Assembly (NCBI RefSeq): GCF_008629675.1
Contig: NZ_VWOX01000003.1
Location: forward strand, 372,001-436,000
Direction of reading: 5' to 3'
Source: Roseiconus nitratireducens
Lineage (GTDB): Bacteria > Planctomycetota > Planctomycetia > Pirellulales > Pirellulaceae
Length of the DNA stretch: 64,000 nt
How positions within the stretch are numbered: the stretch's first letter is position 1; every line of letters starts with the position of its first letter. Positions 29,118-37,437 of the stretch are shown here, piece by piece. The notes beneath the pieces are model-generated. The model worked only from the letters and a program-made list of their open reading frames with translations. It was not told the origin of the DNA and searched no databases. Made by a program: the position numbers and the translations under genes.

Positions 29118-30724
29118 GACGCTCCTTCCGCCGGACGGGCGTGAATGACTTCGGTTCGGCAGGGAAAAAAACCTTTCTGTGCCGAGAGCAACTCGATTGC
29201 CTGTCCCCCCAAAACAGCGGCTTTGCCCCCGACCCCGCTGCTCCGGGCACCGCCGATCTCCGCCGCTCCGGTGCGGATTTGCCGGTAGGCTGCCAGCAGT
29301 CGTTCGCCGGCTCGATCATTGCCGTACTCTCTCTCGGCGACGGTGTGGTTGTGCTCGATCGTCGAAGATAGAAACGGGGCCGATAACGATGCGATCAGAT
29401 CCGCATTTCGATCACGCACCGAATTCTCAAAGCCGGCATCGTCGTGCATCCGGCGAAGCACCTCGACCTGTCGATCCGCCGTCAGCAACGCGAAATCGAT
29501 CTCGCCGGAACTCGATGCGGCCAGCGACGCGGGCTCGACCGTCGGCCGAAAGGCTATCGGGATCGACTGCCAAGCCGCATGATACGCCTCAGCGATTTCG
29601 CGGCGAACTTCGCCTGCCCAGCGGTCGTCAACCGGCACGACGACCTCATCATAGAACCGGTCCAAACGAAGGCCGGCCGATTCGAAATCTCGGACCACGT
29701 GTGGCAACCGCCTGGCCACCACCCCGCGTCCCGCCAACCAGGGTTCCAGATAAGCCATGCCAAATCCTTCGGCGACACTGGTCGAAATAACAAATTGCGA
29801 GGCGGAAAGATTGTCCAGAAACGTCACGTCGGGAAAGTGACCGACGTCGAAGATCGCCCGGGGCGCACACACGACCGCCACGTCACGCCACCGCCGGTAC
29901 GAAGCTCTCTCGACCGCCGTCGTCGGCTCCAGCGTCACACCAGAGTACATCGACGGGGGCGTCAAACGCGACAACAACAGAAACTCGCCCAAGTTCTTAC
30001 GACGGATGCCGCGGACGGGATACACACACCACGTCGCATCACTCGGCAGCCCGGCAGCTGCTTGAATCTTTCCCCAGGCCTGATCGGGGTCGGGCAGGAT
30101 GGCGCCATCGAACGAGACGCTATTGGGGACCACGTGCAACCGCTGCGGTGCCACGCCCAAGTCCGCCATCACTGCGGCGTCGGCCGTGGTCAGCATCGCG
30201 TAATGGATCCCAGGTGCCTGGGGGAACTCGTAAGCGGCGACATCCGCGGGGACACTTGCACCGGCAGCGTCGATCAAGCGAGCGTAATTCTCCGGACGAA
30301 AGTCCTCCGCAAAATCATGAATCTGCAATAACTGCCGCCATCCATCCGCCGCCAGCTGTTTGATGGCAGCGGGATGGGCAACATTCTTTCCCAAGGCATG
30401 ATTGTGCCAGTGCAGAACCGTTTGTTCCGCCGCGATGCCGAATTCGCCGAGCCGATCGCCTAAGACGCGCGCGATCGTTTCGCCTCGCTGCCGTGCGTCC
30501 GCCAATGGGCGGTCCGAGCGACGCAGTTCTCGGTCGTAATCCAGCTCCGGCACCACCACTTGCCGGCTGCGATCCAGCGTCGACGCGCCGATCCCGCTTT
30601 GATCCAGCCCCGAAACTAGAACGATGGTTCCGTCGATCCGTCCGCTAAGCGCCGCAACCTGGTTCTCCACAACCTGGGTCACACCACCGGGACGAAAATG
30701 GGCGTGCAGGAAAATGACGTTCAA
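29114..30724 (-). CDS. Glycosyltransferase (GT-B fold)
   Basis: The 536-aa protein begins MNVIFLHAHFRPGGVTQVVENQ, the glycine-rich N-terminus of GT4-like enzymes. It carries PVRGIRRKNLGEFLLLS and the EX7E-like SVAEGFGMAYLEPWLAGRG near residue 340. A helical tail of about 130 residues follows the catalytic domain. The start is a TTG with a GGGAG ribosome-binding site five bases upstream. It is translationally coupled to the HAD gene and 22 bp downstream of scpA. A role in soluble glycoside or surface glycan synthesis is likely, but donor and acceptor are unknown. Confidence 0.82.
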   Translation of the reverse strand: MNVIFLHAHFRPGGVTQVVENQVAALSGRIDGTIVLVSGLDQSGIGASTLDRSRQVVVPELDYDRELRRSDRPLADARQRGETIARVLGDRLGEFGIAAEQTVLHWHNHALGKNVAHPAAIKQLAADGWRQLLQIHDFAEDFRPENYARLIDAAGASVPADVAAYEFPQAPGIHYAMLTTADAAVMADLGVAPQRLHVVPNSVSFDGAILPDPDQAWGKIQAAAGLPSDATWCVYPVRGIRRKNLGEFLLLSRLTPPSMYSGVTLEPTTAVERASYRRWRDVAVVCAPRAIFDVGHFPDVTFLDNLSASQFVISTSVAEGFGMAYLEPWLAGRGVVARRLPHVVRDFESAGLRLDRFYDEVVVPVDDRWAGEVRREIAEAYHAAWQSIPIAFRPTVEPASLAASSSGEIDFALLTADRQVEVLRRMHDDAGFENSVRDRNADLIASLSAPFLSSTIEHNHTVAEREYGNDRAGERLLAAYRQIRTGAAEIGGARSSGVGGKAAVLGGQAIELLSAQKGFFPCRTEVIHARPAEGAS

Positions 30725-30745
30725 TGAATCTCCCGAAATCGTCCG

Positions 30746-31552
30746 CTATCGAGGCTGATTGGGCAGGTTGGTTGCCACGATGCCGTCATTGCCATAGTTG
30801 TCGATTTCGTTGACATCCAGTTCCTCGCGATACTCCTCCGTTTTGACGATCACGATATCGCCGCCCTCGTCTTCTTCGACCGCGGCACCGTGGTGTCGCG
30901 TCAACTCCAGCGTGGCGAGAAACCATCCGATCAGGGCGGACTTGTGCACCCCGGCATCGACCAGATCCAACAAAGGCACCCGCCGATGCGCTGCCAATCG
31001 ACGGTGAATCTTCTGCATGTACACGTGGATCGGCGTGTCGTCGTAGATGACTTCCGTTTGCGGCGGGCCGGCCGCCTCGCGCATGATCCTTCCGAAAGCG
31101 CTGACCAAATCCCAGATTTCCAAATCGGCGATCGGCTGGTCCCCCGGATCAATTCGGCGACGCGGCAAATCGTCCGCCAGACGCTCGTGTCGCTGCTGCC
31201 AACGGAACGCCATCTCGTCCAGAACCGAAGCGGCGTCGCGAATTTCCTTGTACTGCAGCAACCGCTCGACCAGTTCCGATTGCGGATCCTCGATCTGCGC
31301 TTCGGTTTCCTCCTCGTCCACCGTTTTGGGCAGAACCGCCTGACTTTTTAGCTCCACCAGCGTGCTGGCCAGATCCAGAAAATCACCGATGTCGGCCAGG
31401 TCCAATTCCTTCAAGACCTCCAGGTATTCACCGTATTGCTCGATCACCTTGGACAACGAAAGGTCCATCAAACTGACTTCCTGGCGGCGGGCCAGATAAA
31501 GCAGCAGATCAACGGGACCGTTGTAAACCGGTAATTCGACGCGAAAGGGCAT
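30746..31552 (-). CDS. scpA: Segregation and condensation protein A
   Basis: ScpA is the kleisin that bridges SMC heads and recruits ScpB for chromosome condensation and segregation. The family N-terminus FRVELPVYNGPVDLLLYLARRQEVSLMDLSLSKVIEQY is present, as are the conserved LASTLVELKSQAVLP and the C-terminal winged-helix region (VPLLDLVDAGVHKSALIGWFLATLEL). The 268-aa length is typical. It lies between mqnC and the glycosyltransferase on the minus strand; scpB and smc are not in the window. It lies about 3 kb from the DnaA-box region. Confidence 0.9.
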   Translation of the reverse strand: MPFRVELPVYNGPVDLLLYLARRQEVSLMDLSLSKVIEQYGEYLEVLKELDLADIGDFLDLASTLVELKSQAVLPKTVDEEETEAQIEDPQSELVERLLQYKEIRDAASVLDEMAFRWQQRHERLADDLPRRRIDPGDQPIADLEIWDLVSAFGRIMREAAGPPQTEVIYDDTPIHVYMQKIHRRLAAHRRVPLLDLVDAGVHKSALIGWFLATLELTRHHGAAVEEDEGGDIVIVKTEEYREELDVNEIDNYGNDGIVATNLPNQPR

Positions 31553-31673
31553 GTGGCAACCGAAGGAACGGTCGGGATCATCCGAGAACAGACATGGTCA
31601 TTTTACCCCAAATCGATCCCGCAGAAACGCATCGCCGCGCGTTTGGCTGATCCGGGGCAGGTTGCCCCACCGT

Positions 31674-32807
31674 TCAGACGGCCAATTGCACCACTTCGCG
31701 GGGACCGGTTCCGCCGTTGGCCCGAATCGCTTTTTGCTCCAACTCTTCGGACACCAGGTTGTAAAACACGTCGCGCTGTCGTGGCTGGAACCCGAGTTCC
31801 TCAATGGCTTCGCGGATCTGCCGCAGAGACAAAAAGTGAACCGTCCCCGCCTCGGCCACCACGTTCTCCTCGATCATCAAGCTGCCCATGTCGTTGGCAC
31901 CAAACAACATCGCCAATTGGCCCATCTTCAGTCCCTGGGTCACCCAACTGCTTTGAATGTTTGGCACGTTGTCCAGAAACAATCTCGCGACCGCCTGCGT
32001 CTTCAGGTATTCAAAGGAGCCCGTCGCGGGCAGGTGATCCAAGTCGGTGTGATCCGGCTGGAACGTCCAGCAAATGAACGCGGTGAATCCGGACGTTTCG
32101 TCCTGCAGATCACGCACCCGCTGCAGGTGCTCCACCCGTTCGGCCAACGTCTCGACGTGCCCAAACATCATCGTCGCGGTGCTGATGCCGCCCAATCGGT
32201 GCCAGACACGCATCACGTTCAGCCAGTCGTCGCTCCCCACCTTGCCACGCGTCAACTCATTGCGGACGCGATCGACCAGAATCTCCGCGCCGCCGCCGGG
32301 GATGCTTCCCAACCCGGCCGCCTTCAATCGTGACAGCACCTCTTCGATCGGCAGGTTGTTGACCTTGGTGAAATGATGCAATTCCGGCGGGCTGAAACCG
32401 TGAATGTTCACCGAGGGATACGCCGCTTTGATGTCGGCCAGCATCTCCTCGTACCAGTCCAGTTTGAACTTCGGGTGCAAACCGCCCTGCAGCAAAATCT
32501 GGTTGCCACCCAGTTCGACCGTCTCTCCGACCTTGGCCAGCAACTCCTCACGCGGCAGCACGTATCCTTCATCGCTCTTGGGTCCGCGATAAAACGCGCA
32601 GAAATGGCAGACGGCCGTGCAGATGTTCGTGTAGTTGATGTTTCGGTCGACGTTGTACGTCCGCACGGGCTCGGGATGCATTCGCCGCGACACCTTGTCC
32701 GCCGCCGCACCGATCGCCGCCAGATCATGACTCTCCAACAGACGCAGCGCCTCGTCGGCCGACAGACGTTCGCCGGCAACAGCTTTTTCAAGTATTTCGG
32801 TGACCAT
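31674..32807 (-). CDS. mqnC: Cyclic dehypoxanthinyl futalosine synthase (MqnC)
   Basis: This radical-SAM enzyme cyclises dehypoxanthinyl futalosine in the futalosine pathway of menaquinone synthesis. The cluster motif CTAVCHFCAFYRG is CX3CX2C, binding the [4Fe-4S]-SAM centre. The MqnC signatures LGSIPGGGAEILVDRVR and GSLMIEENVVAEAG separate it from MqnE. At 377 aa from the ATG at 32807 it has the expected length; a TTG four codons upstream is less likely. It follows mqnA in the same direction, 158 bp downstream, so two steps of the pathway are encoded together. mqnB, mqnD and mqnE are not in the window. Confidence 0.93.
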   Translation of the reverse strand: MVTEILEKAVAGERLSADEALRLLESHDLAAIGAAADKVSRRMHPEPVRTYNVDRNINYTNICTAVCHFCAFYRGPKSDEGYVLPREELLAKVGETVELGGNQILLQGGLHPKFKLDWYEEMLADIKAAYPSVNIHGFSPPELHHFTKVNNLPIEEVLSRLKAAGLGSIPGGGAEILVDRVRNELTRGKVGSDDWLNVMRVWHRLGGISTATMMFGHVETLAERVEHLQRVRDLQDETSGFTAFICWTFQPDHTDLDHLPATGSFEYLKTQAVARLFLDNVPNIQSSWVTQGLKMGQLAMLFGANDMGSLMIEENVVAEAGTVHFLSLRQIREAIEELGFQPRQRDVFYNLVSEELEQKAIRANGGTGPREVVQLAV

Positions 32808-32965
32808 GGTTGGTTCCAATCCGGATCAAAATGCAATGTAACCGTCTGCGAGTTGGCACCGCGATCAAAGCAAAAGCGGCGATGCCATCTCCCTCGTCTC
32901 GCCGCCAAGCGTCGCGATTCCGAAGTGACGCGATTTCGACGTGATCGAGCGCCAACGACCGGCCG

Positions 32966-33772
32966 CTAGCCATCGGCGGAAAGCCGTTGCGTGGGCAACC
33001 CGCCGGATCGCTGTCGAAGCAATCCTAACTCCAGGCACCCCTGCTGGAACAGCTGCAACCCACTGCGTTCGGCCGGCCCCAGGTGAAAGTGCAGATTCTC
33101 AGCAAAATAGCGGTGCAGGTCCTCATTTGTCAGCCCGTGGGCCGCCGCATGCTCCGCCGCAATCGACTCCAGGTTGGCACATCCCTCGTCACGACATTCG
33201 GCGAGCAGCTGCTGCAATTCCGACGTTTCAACGCCCGGACGCGCTACCCACATCGCGAACACGAACGGTGTCTCCGTGTGTCGGCACCAGCGATCACCCA
33301 GGTCCCAAATCTCGCTGTAAACGCCCCGTTCGGGATGCATCGCCCGATCACCAATGACCAGCACCGCATCGGCATCCGCCGATTCCGGCGATTGCTCCAT
33401 CGACAACAGCGTCGTCTGCGGCCGCACCCCGTACATCTGCCACAACAGGACGCGGACAAGCGCCGCGCTGGTCCGGCTGCCCTCATCCAGCGCCAGGCGC
33501 CGAATCTTTTTGACCGGCACCCGACTGACCAGTCGCACGCTCCAGACGGGTCCCCGACAACCGATCGCCGCATCGGACACGATTTGGTACCGATCACCTT
33601 GAAAGTATTCGACCGAAGGAATCAGCGCCACGTCCAACTCACCAGCCTGAAGCTGTGTCGCCAAACGACTCGGTAGATTCAACGTCAGGGAGTCTGACGG
33701 CCCCAGCCGGTCACGCAAACCGTGAATCAACGGCTTGGTGTTCAAATAGGAGACGGCACCGATGCGGGTCAT
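32966..33772 (-). CDS. mqnA: Chorismate dehydratase (MqnA)
   Basis: MqnA dehydrates chorismate to 3-enolpyruvylbenzoate, the first step of futalosine-dependent menaquinone synthesis. The family start MTRIGAVSYLNTKPL, the SRLATQLQAGELDVALIPSVEY segment and the downstream DEGSRTSAALVRVLLWQMYG are all present, in a periplasmic-binding-protein fold of about 268 aa. The ATG at 33772 is preferred. The frame stays open upstream to 34042 through a hydrophobic, lipobox-like stretch (VFFAVSAATGCGRR) and then a 12-bp tandem array, which is discussed as a finding. mqnC is the next gene downstream. Confidence 0.9.
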   Translation of the reverse strand: MTRIGAVSYLNTKPLIHGLRDRLGPSDSLTLNLPSRLATQLQAGELDVALIPSVEYFQGDRYQIVSDAAIGCRGPVWSVRLVSRVPVKKIRRLALDEGSRTSAALVRVLLWQMYGVRPQTTLLSMEQSPESADADAVLVIGDRAMHPERGVYSEIWDLGDRWCRHTETPFVFAMWVARPGVETSELQQLLAECRDEGCANLESIAAEHAAAHGLTNEDLHRYFAENLHFHLGPAERSGLQLFQQGCLELGLLRQRSGGLPTQRLSADG

Positions 33773-33923
33773 GGTCCAAGCAGGGGTTGTTGGTTCGTCG
33801 GCGGAGCGGCGTCCACACCCGGTGGCCGCCGACACTGCGAAGAAAACCGCAATCACGCATGCGAAACAACCGCGACCGGCGACCGCCGCGCGAGAATTGT
33901 AAAACAATCCGGCCCGATCGGCC

Positions 33924-34043
33924 CAGACGGTCAACCAGACGGTCAACCAGACGGTCAACCAGACGGTCAACCAGACGGTCAACCAGACGGTCAACCAGAC
34001 GGTCAACCAGACGGTCAACCAGACGGTCAACCAGACGGTCAAT
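33924..34043. repeat. 12-bp tandem array, ten units
   Basis: The unit CAGACGGTCAAC is repeated ten times head to tail from 33924 to 34043; nine copies are perfect and the last ends in T. It lies in the 418-bp gap between the pseudouridine synthase stop and the mqnA start, about 150-270 bp upstream of mqnA. Because 12 is a multiple of three, every frame stays open through it, giving VWLT-type repeats on the minus strand. Perfect identity implies recent expansion by slippage; length variation between strains is likely. Confidence 0.95.
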
Positions 34044-34190
34044 CATCGCCCCATGTCGCCCTTCCCAGTCGCCCCTCTTCGCCAGAGCGTGGAAAAACCG
34101 TCACGTCCTCGCGCCACCGACCGCCATCCGTCCTGCTTCCGATTGACCGCTTTCCGCTCTCAAGGCGACGGCCCGCGAGACGGCAAAAAC

Positions 34191-34931
34191 TCAATTCAAC
34201 GGCAGTTCGGAGGCGAAGGGACACCCCGCGGTCACTTCCAGACGTTTTCCGGTCTGCGGATGATGGAACGCCAGCTGTTCCGCGTGCAGCGCAATCCCCC
34301 TCCCACGCCCGCCAGCCAAATCGTCGGGGGACGGCCCGTCGGAAGCGACGCCAACGCCGCTGGGGGCGCAGTCGAGGGCGCCATCGGGGGCGCCGTCGGG
34401 AGCACCGTACAGCACGTCCCCGAGGATCGGCATTCCCCGTCCGGCGGCCTGCACGCGTAGCTGGTGCATGCGTCCCGTGACGGGTTTCAAACGCAGAAAG
34501 CTGCGGTTCCGCTCCGGGTCGGATCGCACCGTCCAGACCTCCGTGACCGCCCATTTGGCGCCCGGATCACCTTCGCGACAGATTTCGGCCGCCGCGCGAC
34601 CGTCGACTTTGCGGACAAAGTCCTCCCAGGTCTCATCCAGGTTCACCACCCCGTGCACCAGCGCCACATACGTTTTGGTGGTCTTTCGAGTGGCAAACTG
34701 ATCGGAAAACAGCCGCGCAGCCCGTTTTCGCAAAGCCACCAGCAGCACGCCGCTGACGCAACGATCCAAGCGATGGGGAAACACCAGGTAATCCTGCTGA
34801 CGTTGCAATTGCTCTCGCAGACGCGACTCCACGCTTTCGATCCCGACCGGCGCCTGCGTCGGCAGACCGGCCGGCTTATTGACCGCAAGGGCGACATCAG
34901 TTTGCCACAACACTTCAAGCGGACTTGGCAT
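34191..34931 (-). CDS. RluA-family pseudouridine synthase
   Basis: The enzyme isomerises uridines in rRNA or tRNA. The catalytic Asp56 lies in the family motif FPHRLDRCVSG, preceded by LAVNKPAGLPTQ and followed by the RMHQLRVQAAGRGMPILGD motif. The 246-aa length indicates a form without the S4 domain. Near the C-terminus there is a low-complexity insertion of about 30 residues (GAPDGAPDGALD and onward) that looks like a small in-frame repeat expansion. It starts at the ATG at 34931, the gene nearest the DnaA-box region. The RNA target cannot be told from sequence. Confidence 0.9.
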   Translation of the reverse strand: MPSPLEVLWQTDVALAVNKPAGLPTQAPVGIESVESRLREQLQRQQDYLVFPHRLDRCVSGVLLVALRKRAARLFSDQFATRKTTKTYVALVHGVVNLDETWEDFVRKVDGRAAAEICREGDPGAKWAVTEVWTVRSDPERNRSFLRLKPVTGRMHQLRVQAAGRGMPILGDVLYGAPDGAPDGALDCAPSGVGVASDGPSPDDLAGGRGRGIALHAEQLAFHHPQTGKRLEVTAGCPFASELPLN

Positions 34932-34958
34932 GGAGGACCCGTGTCAACAAAAACCCGG

Positions 34959-35072
34959 TGTGGATAAGTCCGTGGAAAACGAAAACGGACACCACGCTTT
35001 CAAACTCGATTGTAAGCGCAAAGTGCATCGCACCGGTTGATTCACACGGCTCATCCACGCCTTTTATCCACA
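34959..35072. promoter_or_regulatory. DnaA-box cluster (candidate origin-like region)
   Basis: Perfect DnaA boxes TTATCCACA occur at 34959-34967 (minus strand) and 35064-35072 (plus strand). Two degenerate boxes, TGATTCACA at 35038-35046 and TCATCCACG at 35051-35059, precede the second; the three plus-strand boxes start exactly 13 bp apart. The cluster lies in an 860-bp gene-free region from which genes diverge: nine consecutive minus-strand genes to the left and four plus-strand genes to the right. It could be a replication origin, an auxiliary DnaA-titration site or a DnaA-controlled promoter. dnaA and dnaN are not in the window. Confidence 0.6.
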
Positions 35073-35792
35073 GCATTCCATCGGATCCGACGCGATCTCT
35101 GGCATCAACGATCCGTTGGCGTGCAAGTCAGCCATGTTCAAGTCAGCAACGTACAAATCAACAAGCCTCTTCGGATCGACCTCCAGGGCCAACGCTGAAA
35201 GACCGTCGCTGAAATCGCGAGCTTCGCGATGGGACCCGATGCGAAGGGCTCCGATGCGAAGAGACAGAGAACCCGCTTTTCGATGCATCAAGAAAACAAC
35301 GTGCAGGGAGGGCGTCAAACCGCGTGCATGCATCGAGCCGACATCAGCCCAAACAACGTCAGCCCAGCGCAAAAAAAAACGAGAGATCCCGGCCACGACA
35401 AACACGGAAAAGCGATGAATCGCTTCCCGCACTTGTACACGGATCTCTCGCTGTGGGATGTTGTACGCAGTGTCCAGCTTGAGTCAAGAGCGAGTCGGCG
35501 TCGTGCAAGCAAAAAAATTTCATGCTTGAATCGCGCCGCTGACCGACGCTTTCAACATCACGGTTCCACAACTTGCGCTCCAATTGACCTTTCGACTTCG
35601 CAACGTGGGGTAACATTCACGACAGGTCTGACGTTGCCATCCATCGGACCGATTGCGTGTTTGTTCGGGTAACCGTCAGCTCTTCGCGTCGTTGTTGTTC
35701 TTGCTCGGCATCCCGCGTTGATACCTGCATCCCAAACACGCTGCCTGCCTCCCCGCTGATTGCATCAATTGCCTGAACGTTTCACCACGCCC
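35073..35792. other. Gene-free region right of the DnaA boxes
   Basis: No protein gene is supported here. The stretch contains two A-rich tracts (A9 near 35371 and A7 near 35511), two related short segments (GATGCGAAGGGCTCC near 35238 and CGATGCGAAGAGACA near 35252), and the long inverted repeat listed separately. Such AT-rich tracts beside DnaA boxes could serve as an unwinding region, but this was not computed. The promoter of the DUF6513 gene should lie at its right end. Confidence 0.5.
35380..35450. repeat. Nested inverted repeat
   Basis: Perfect 10-bp arms CGAGAGATCC (35380-35389) and GGATCTCTCG (35441-35450) enclose 51 bp. The enclosed segment contains a smaller hairpin, AGCGAT-GA-ATCGCT (35411-35424). 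It lies in the gene-free region to the right of the DnaA boxes, just after an A9 tract. It may be a structured RNA, a protein-binding site or part of an origin. Confidence 0.55.
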
Positions 35793-37220
35793 ATGGAAAT
35801 GCAAACCTCCCTGGAGCTACCGCAACACGCACACTTGCACTTCGTGACCGGAAAACTTGCCGAACACGCGGTGCGAAACACGGTGGCGCCTTTGGCGGAG
35901 CAATACCGATTCGGCTATTCGGTCGGCGTGATGCCGATCACGGTGGCTGCGTTGATGACGCCAAAATGGCTGGTGCGAAAGCTGGATTTCCCGCCGGAAA
36001 CGACGCATGTGATCCTGCCAGGCTATTGCGATGCCGGCGTGGAAACCCTTCAACAGACGCTGCAGCCGACGGTCGTGGTTGGCCCCAAAGATTGCCGCGA
36101 CCTGGCGGTCCTGTTCGGCGGTGGCACCGAACCACTGTCACTGCAGGAAAGCGACATCGAAATCATCGCGGAGATCAATCATGTTCCGCGGTTGCCGATG
36201 GATGAAGTGTTCTCAATCGCGCAACGGCTTGCCCGCGATGGGGCGGAAATGATCGATCTTGGTTGCGATCCGGCGACACGATTTCAAGACCTGGGCCGCT
36301 GTGTGAAAGGATTGATCGACCTCGGGCTGCGTGTTTCGGTCGACACCTTCGACCCCTGGGAAGCTCAAACCGCAACCGATGCGGGCGCTTCACTGGTGCT
36401 AAGCGTCAACCACAGCAACCGACACGCGGCGCCGGATTGGAACGCCGAAGTGGTGGCCATTCCGGACACGCCAAACGACCTGGACAGTTTGGACAAGACC
36501 GTGGAGTTTCTGACGCGCAACAACGTCCCCCTGCGGCTGGATCCGATCCTGGAACCGATTGGCACGGGACTCGCAGCCAGCCTGGTCCGTTACGCGACCG
36601 TGCGCGAACGTTATCCCGAGTTGCCCATGATGATGGGGATCGGCAATCTGACCGAATTGACCGATGTTGATTCCGCCGGAATCAATTTCATGTTGTTGGG
36701 GATTTGCCAGGAACTGCAGATCGGCAGCGTCCTGACGACCGAAGTCATCAATTGGGCGCGATCTTCCGTGCGGGAATGCGATCATGCCCGACGGCTGGTT
36801 CATACGGCAGTGCAGCGTGGCGTCCCGCCCAAGAACATGTCCGACCAGCTGGTGATGCTGCGTGATCGTCGGCTACTGCCGTTTGACCCCGCGACACTGA
36901 CCGCGCTGGCGGAATCGATCAAAGACAACAACTATCGACTGTTCGCCCAGGACCAATCCATCCACCTGCTTTCGCGTCAACTTCATTTGTCCGATCGGGA
37001 TCCGTTCCGGCTGTTTGATCGGCTCTTGGACGAACCGATCGCGGAGAATGTCGACCGCGGACATGCGTTCTACCTCGGCTACGAAATGGCCAAAGCCTCC
37101 ATCGCATTGACGCTGGGAAAGCAATACGAACAGGATCGGGCACTGGATTGGGGTCTGCTGACGCGTCCCGAAACTCTTCACCGGATCGCTCGCACGGCTC
37201 GTCGCCGGCGCAAGCAATAG
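35793..37220 (+). CDS. DUF6513/dihydropteroate synthase-like protein
   Basis: The 475-aa protein has an N-terminal domain (HLHFVTGKLAEHAVRNTVAPLAEQY, then YSVGVMPITVAALMTPKWL) matching the DUF6513 type. A pterin-binding TIM barrel follows, with GAEMIDLGCDPATRF, LRVSVDTFDPWEAQ and LVLSVNHSNRH in place of the normal DHPS motifs. A C-terminal helical extension of about 150 residues follows. Related proteins are encoded in the tetrahydromethanopterin/C1-transfer gene sets of methylotrophs and planctomycetes, where they are proposed to attach the pterin to the arylamine side chain. The ATG at 35793 is used; the frame opens with a TTG at 35760. It is the first gene right of the DnaA-box region. Confidence 0.82.
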   Translation: MEMQTSLELPQHAHLHFVTGKLAEHAVRNTVAPLAEQYRFGYSVGVMPITVAALMTPKWLVRKLDFPPETTHVILPGYCDAGVETLQQTLQPTVVVGPKDCRDLAVLFGGGTEPLSLQESDIEIIAEINHVPRLPMDEVFSIAQRLARDGAEMIDLGCDPATRFQDLGRCVKGLIDLGLRVSVDTFDPWEAQTATDAGASLVLSVNHSNRHAAPDWNAEVVAIPDTPNDLDSLDKTVEFLTRNNVPLRLDPILEPIGTGLAASLVRYATVRERYPELPMMMGIGNLTELTDVDSAGINFMLLGICQELQIGSVLTTEVINWARSSVRECDHARRLVHTAVQRGVPPKNMSDQLVMLRDRRLLPFDPATLTALAESIKDNNYRLFAQDQSIHLLSRQLHLSDRDPFRLFDRLLDEPIAENVDRGHAFYLGYEMAKASIALTLGKQYEQDRALDWGLLTRPETLHRIARTARRRRKQ

Positions 37221-37437
37221 CGGGTGGAATCGAATTCGCGACACCGGGAAAAAGTCGCCCAAAAATCTCCGCCTATCCCAACCTGTCCGGACGTGTAAAC
37301 TACTGTGCGGTTTCGCCATCTTCCCTCCTCCTCAAAAAAAGTCGGAGTCACGGATCGGTCGGCCGGTCGCTCCTCGCGATCTGATGCGTCTGGGGACCTG
37401 ATGCGTCTGGGGATCGAACGACTCAACCGTTGCGCTC

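Noticed and set aside
33924-34043. CRISPR-like array
   Set aside because: Units are 12 bp and directly adjacent with no spacers, so it is a simple tandem repeat.
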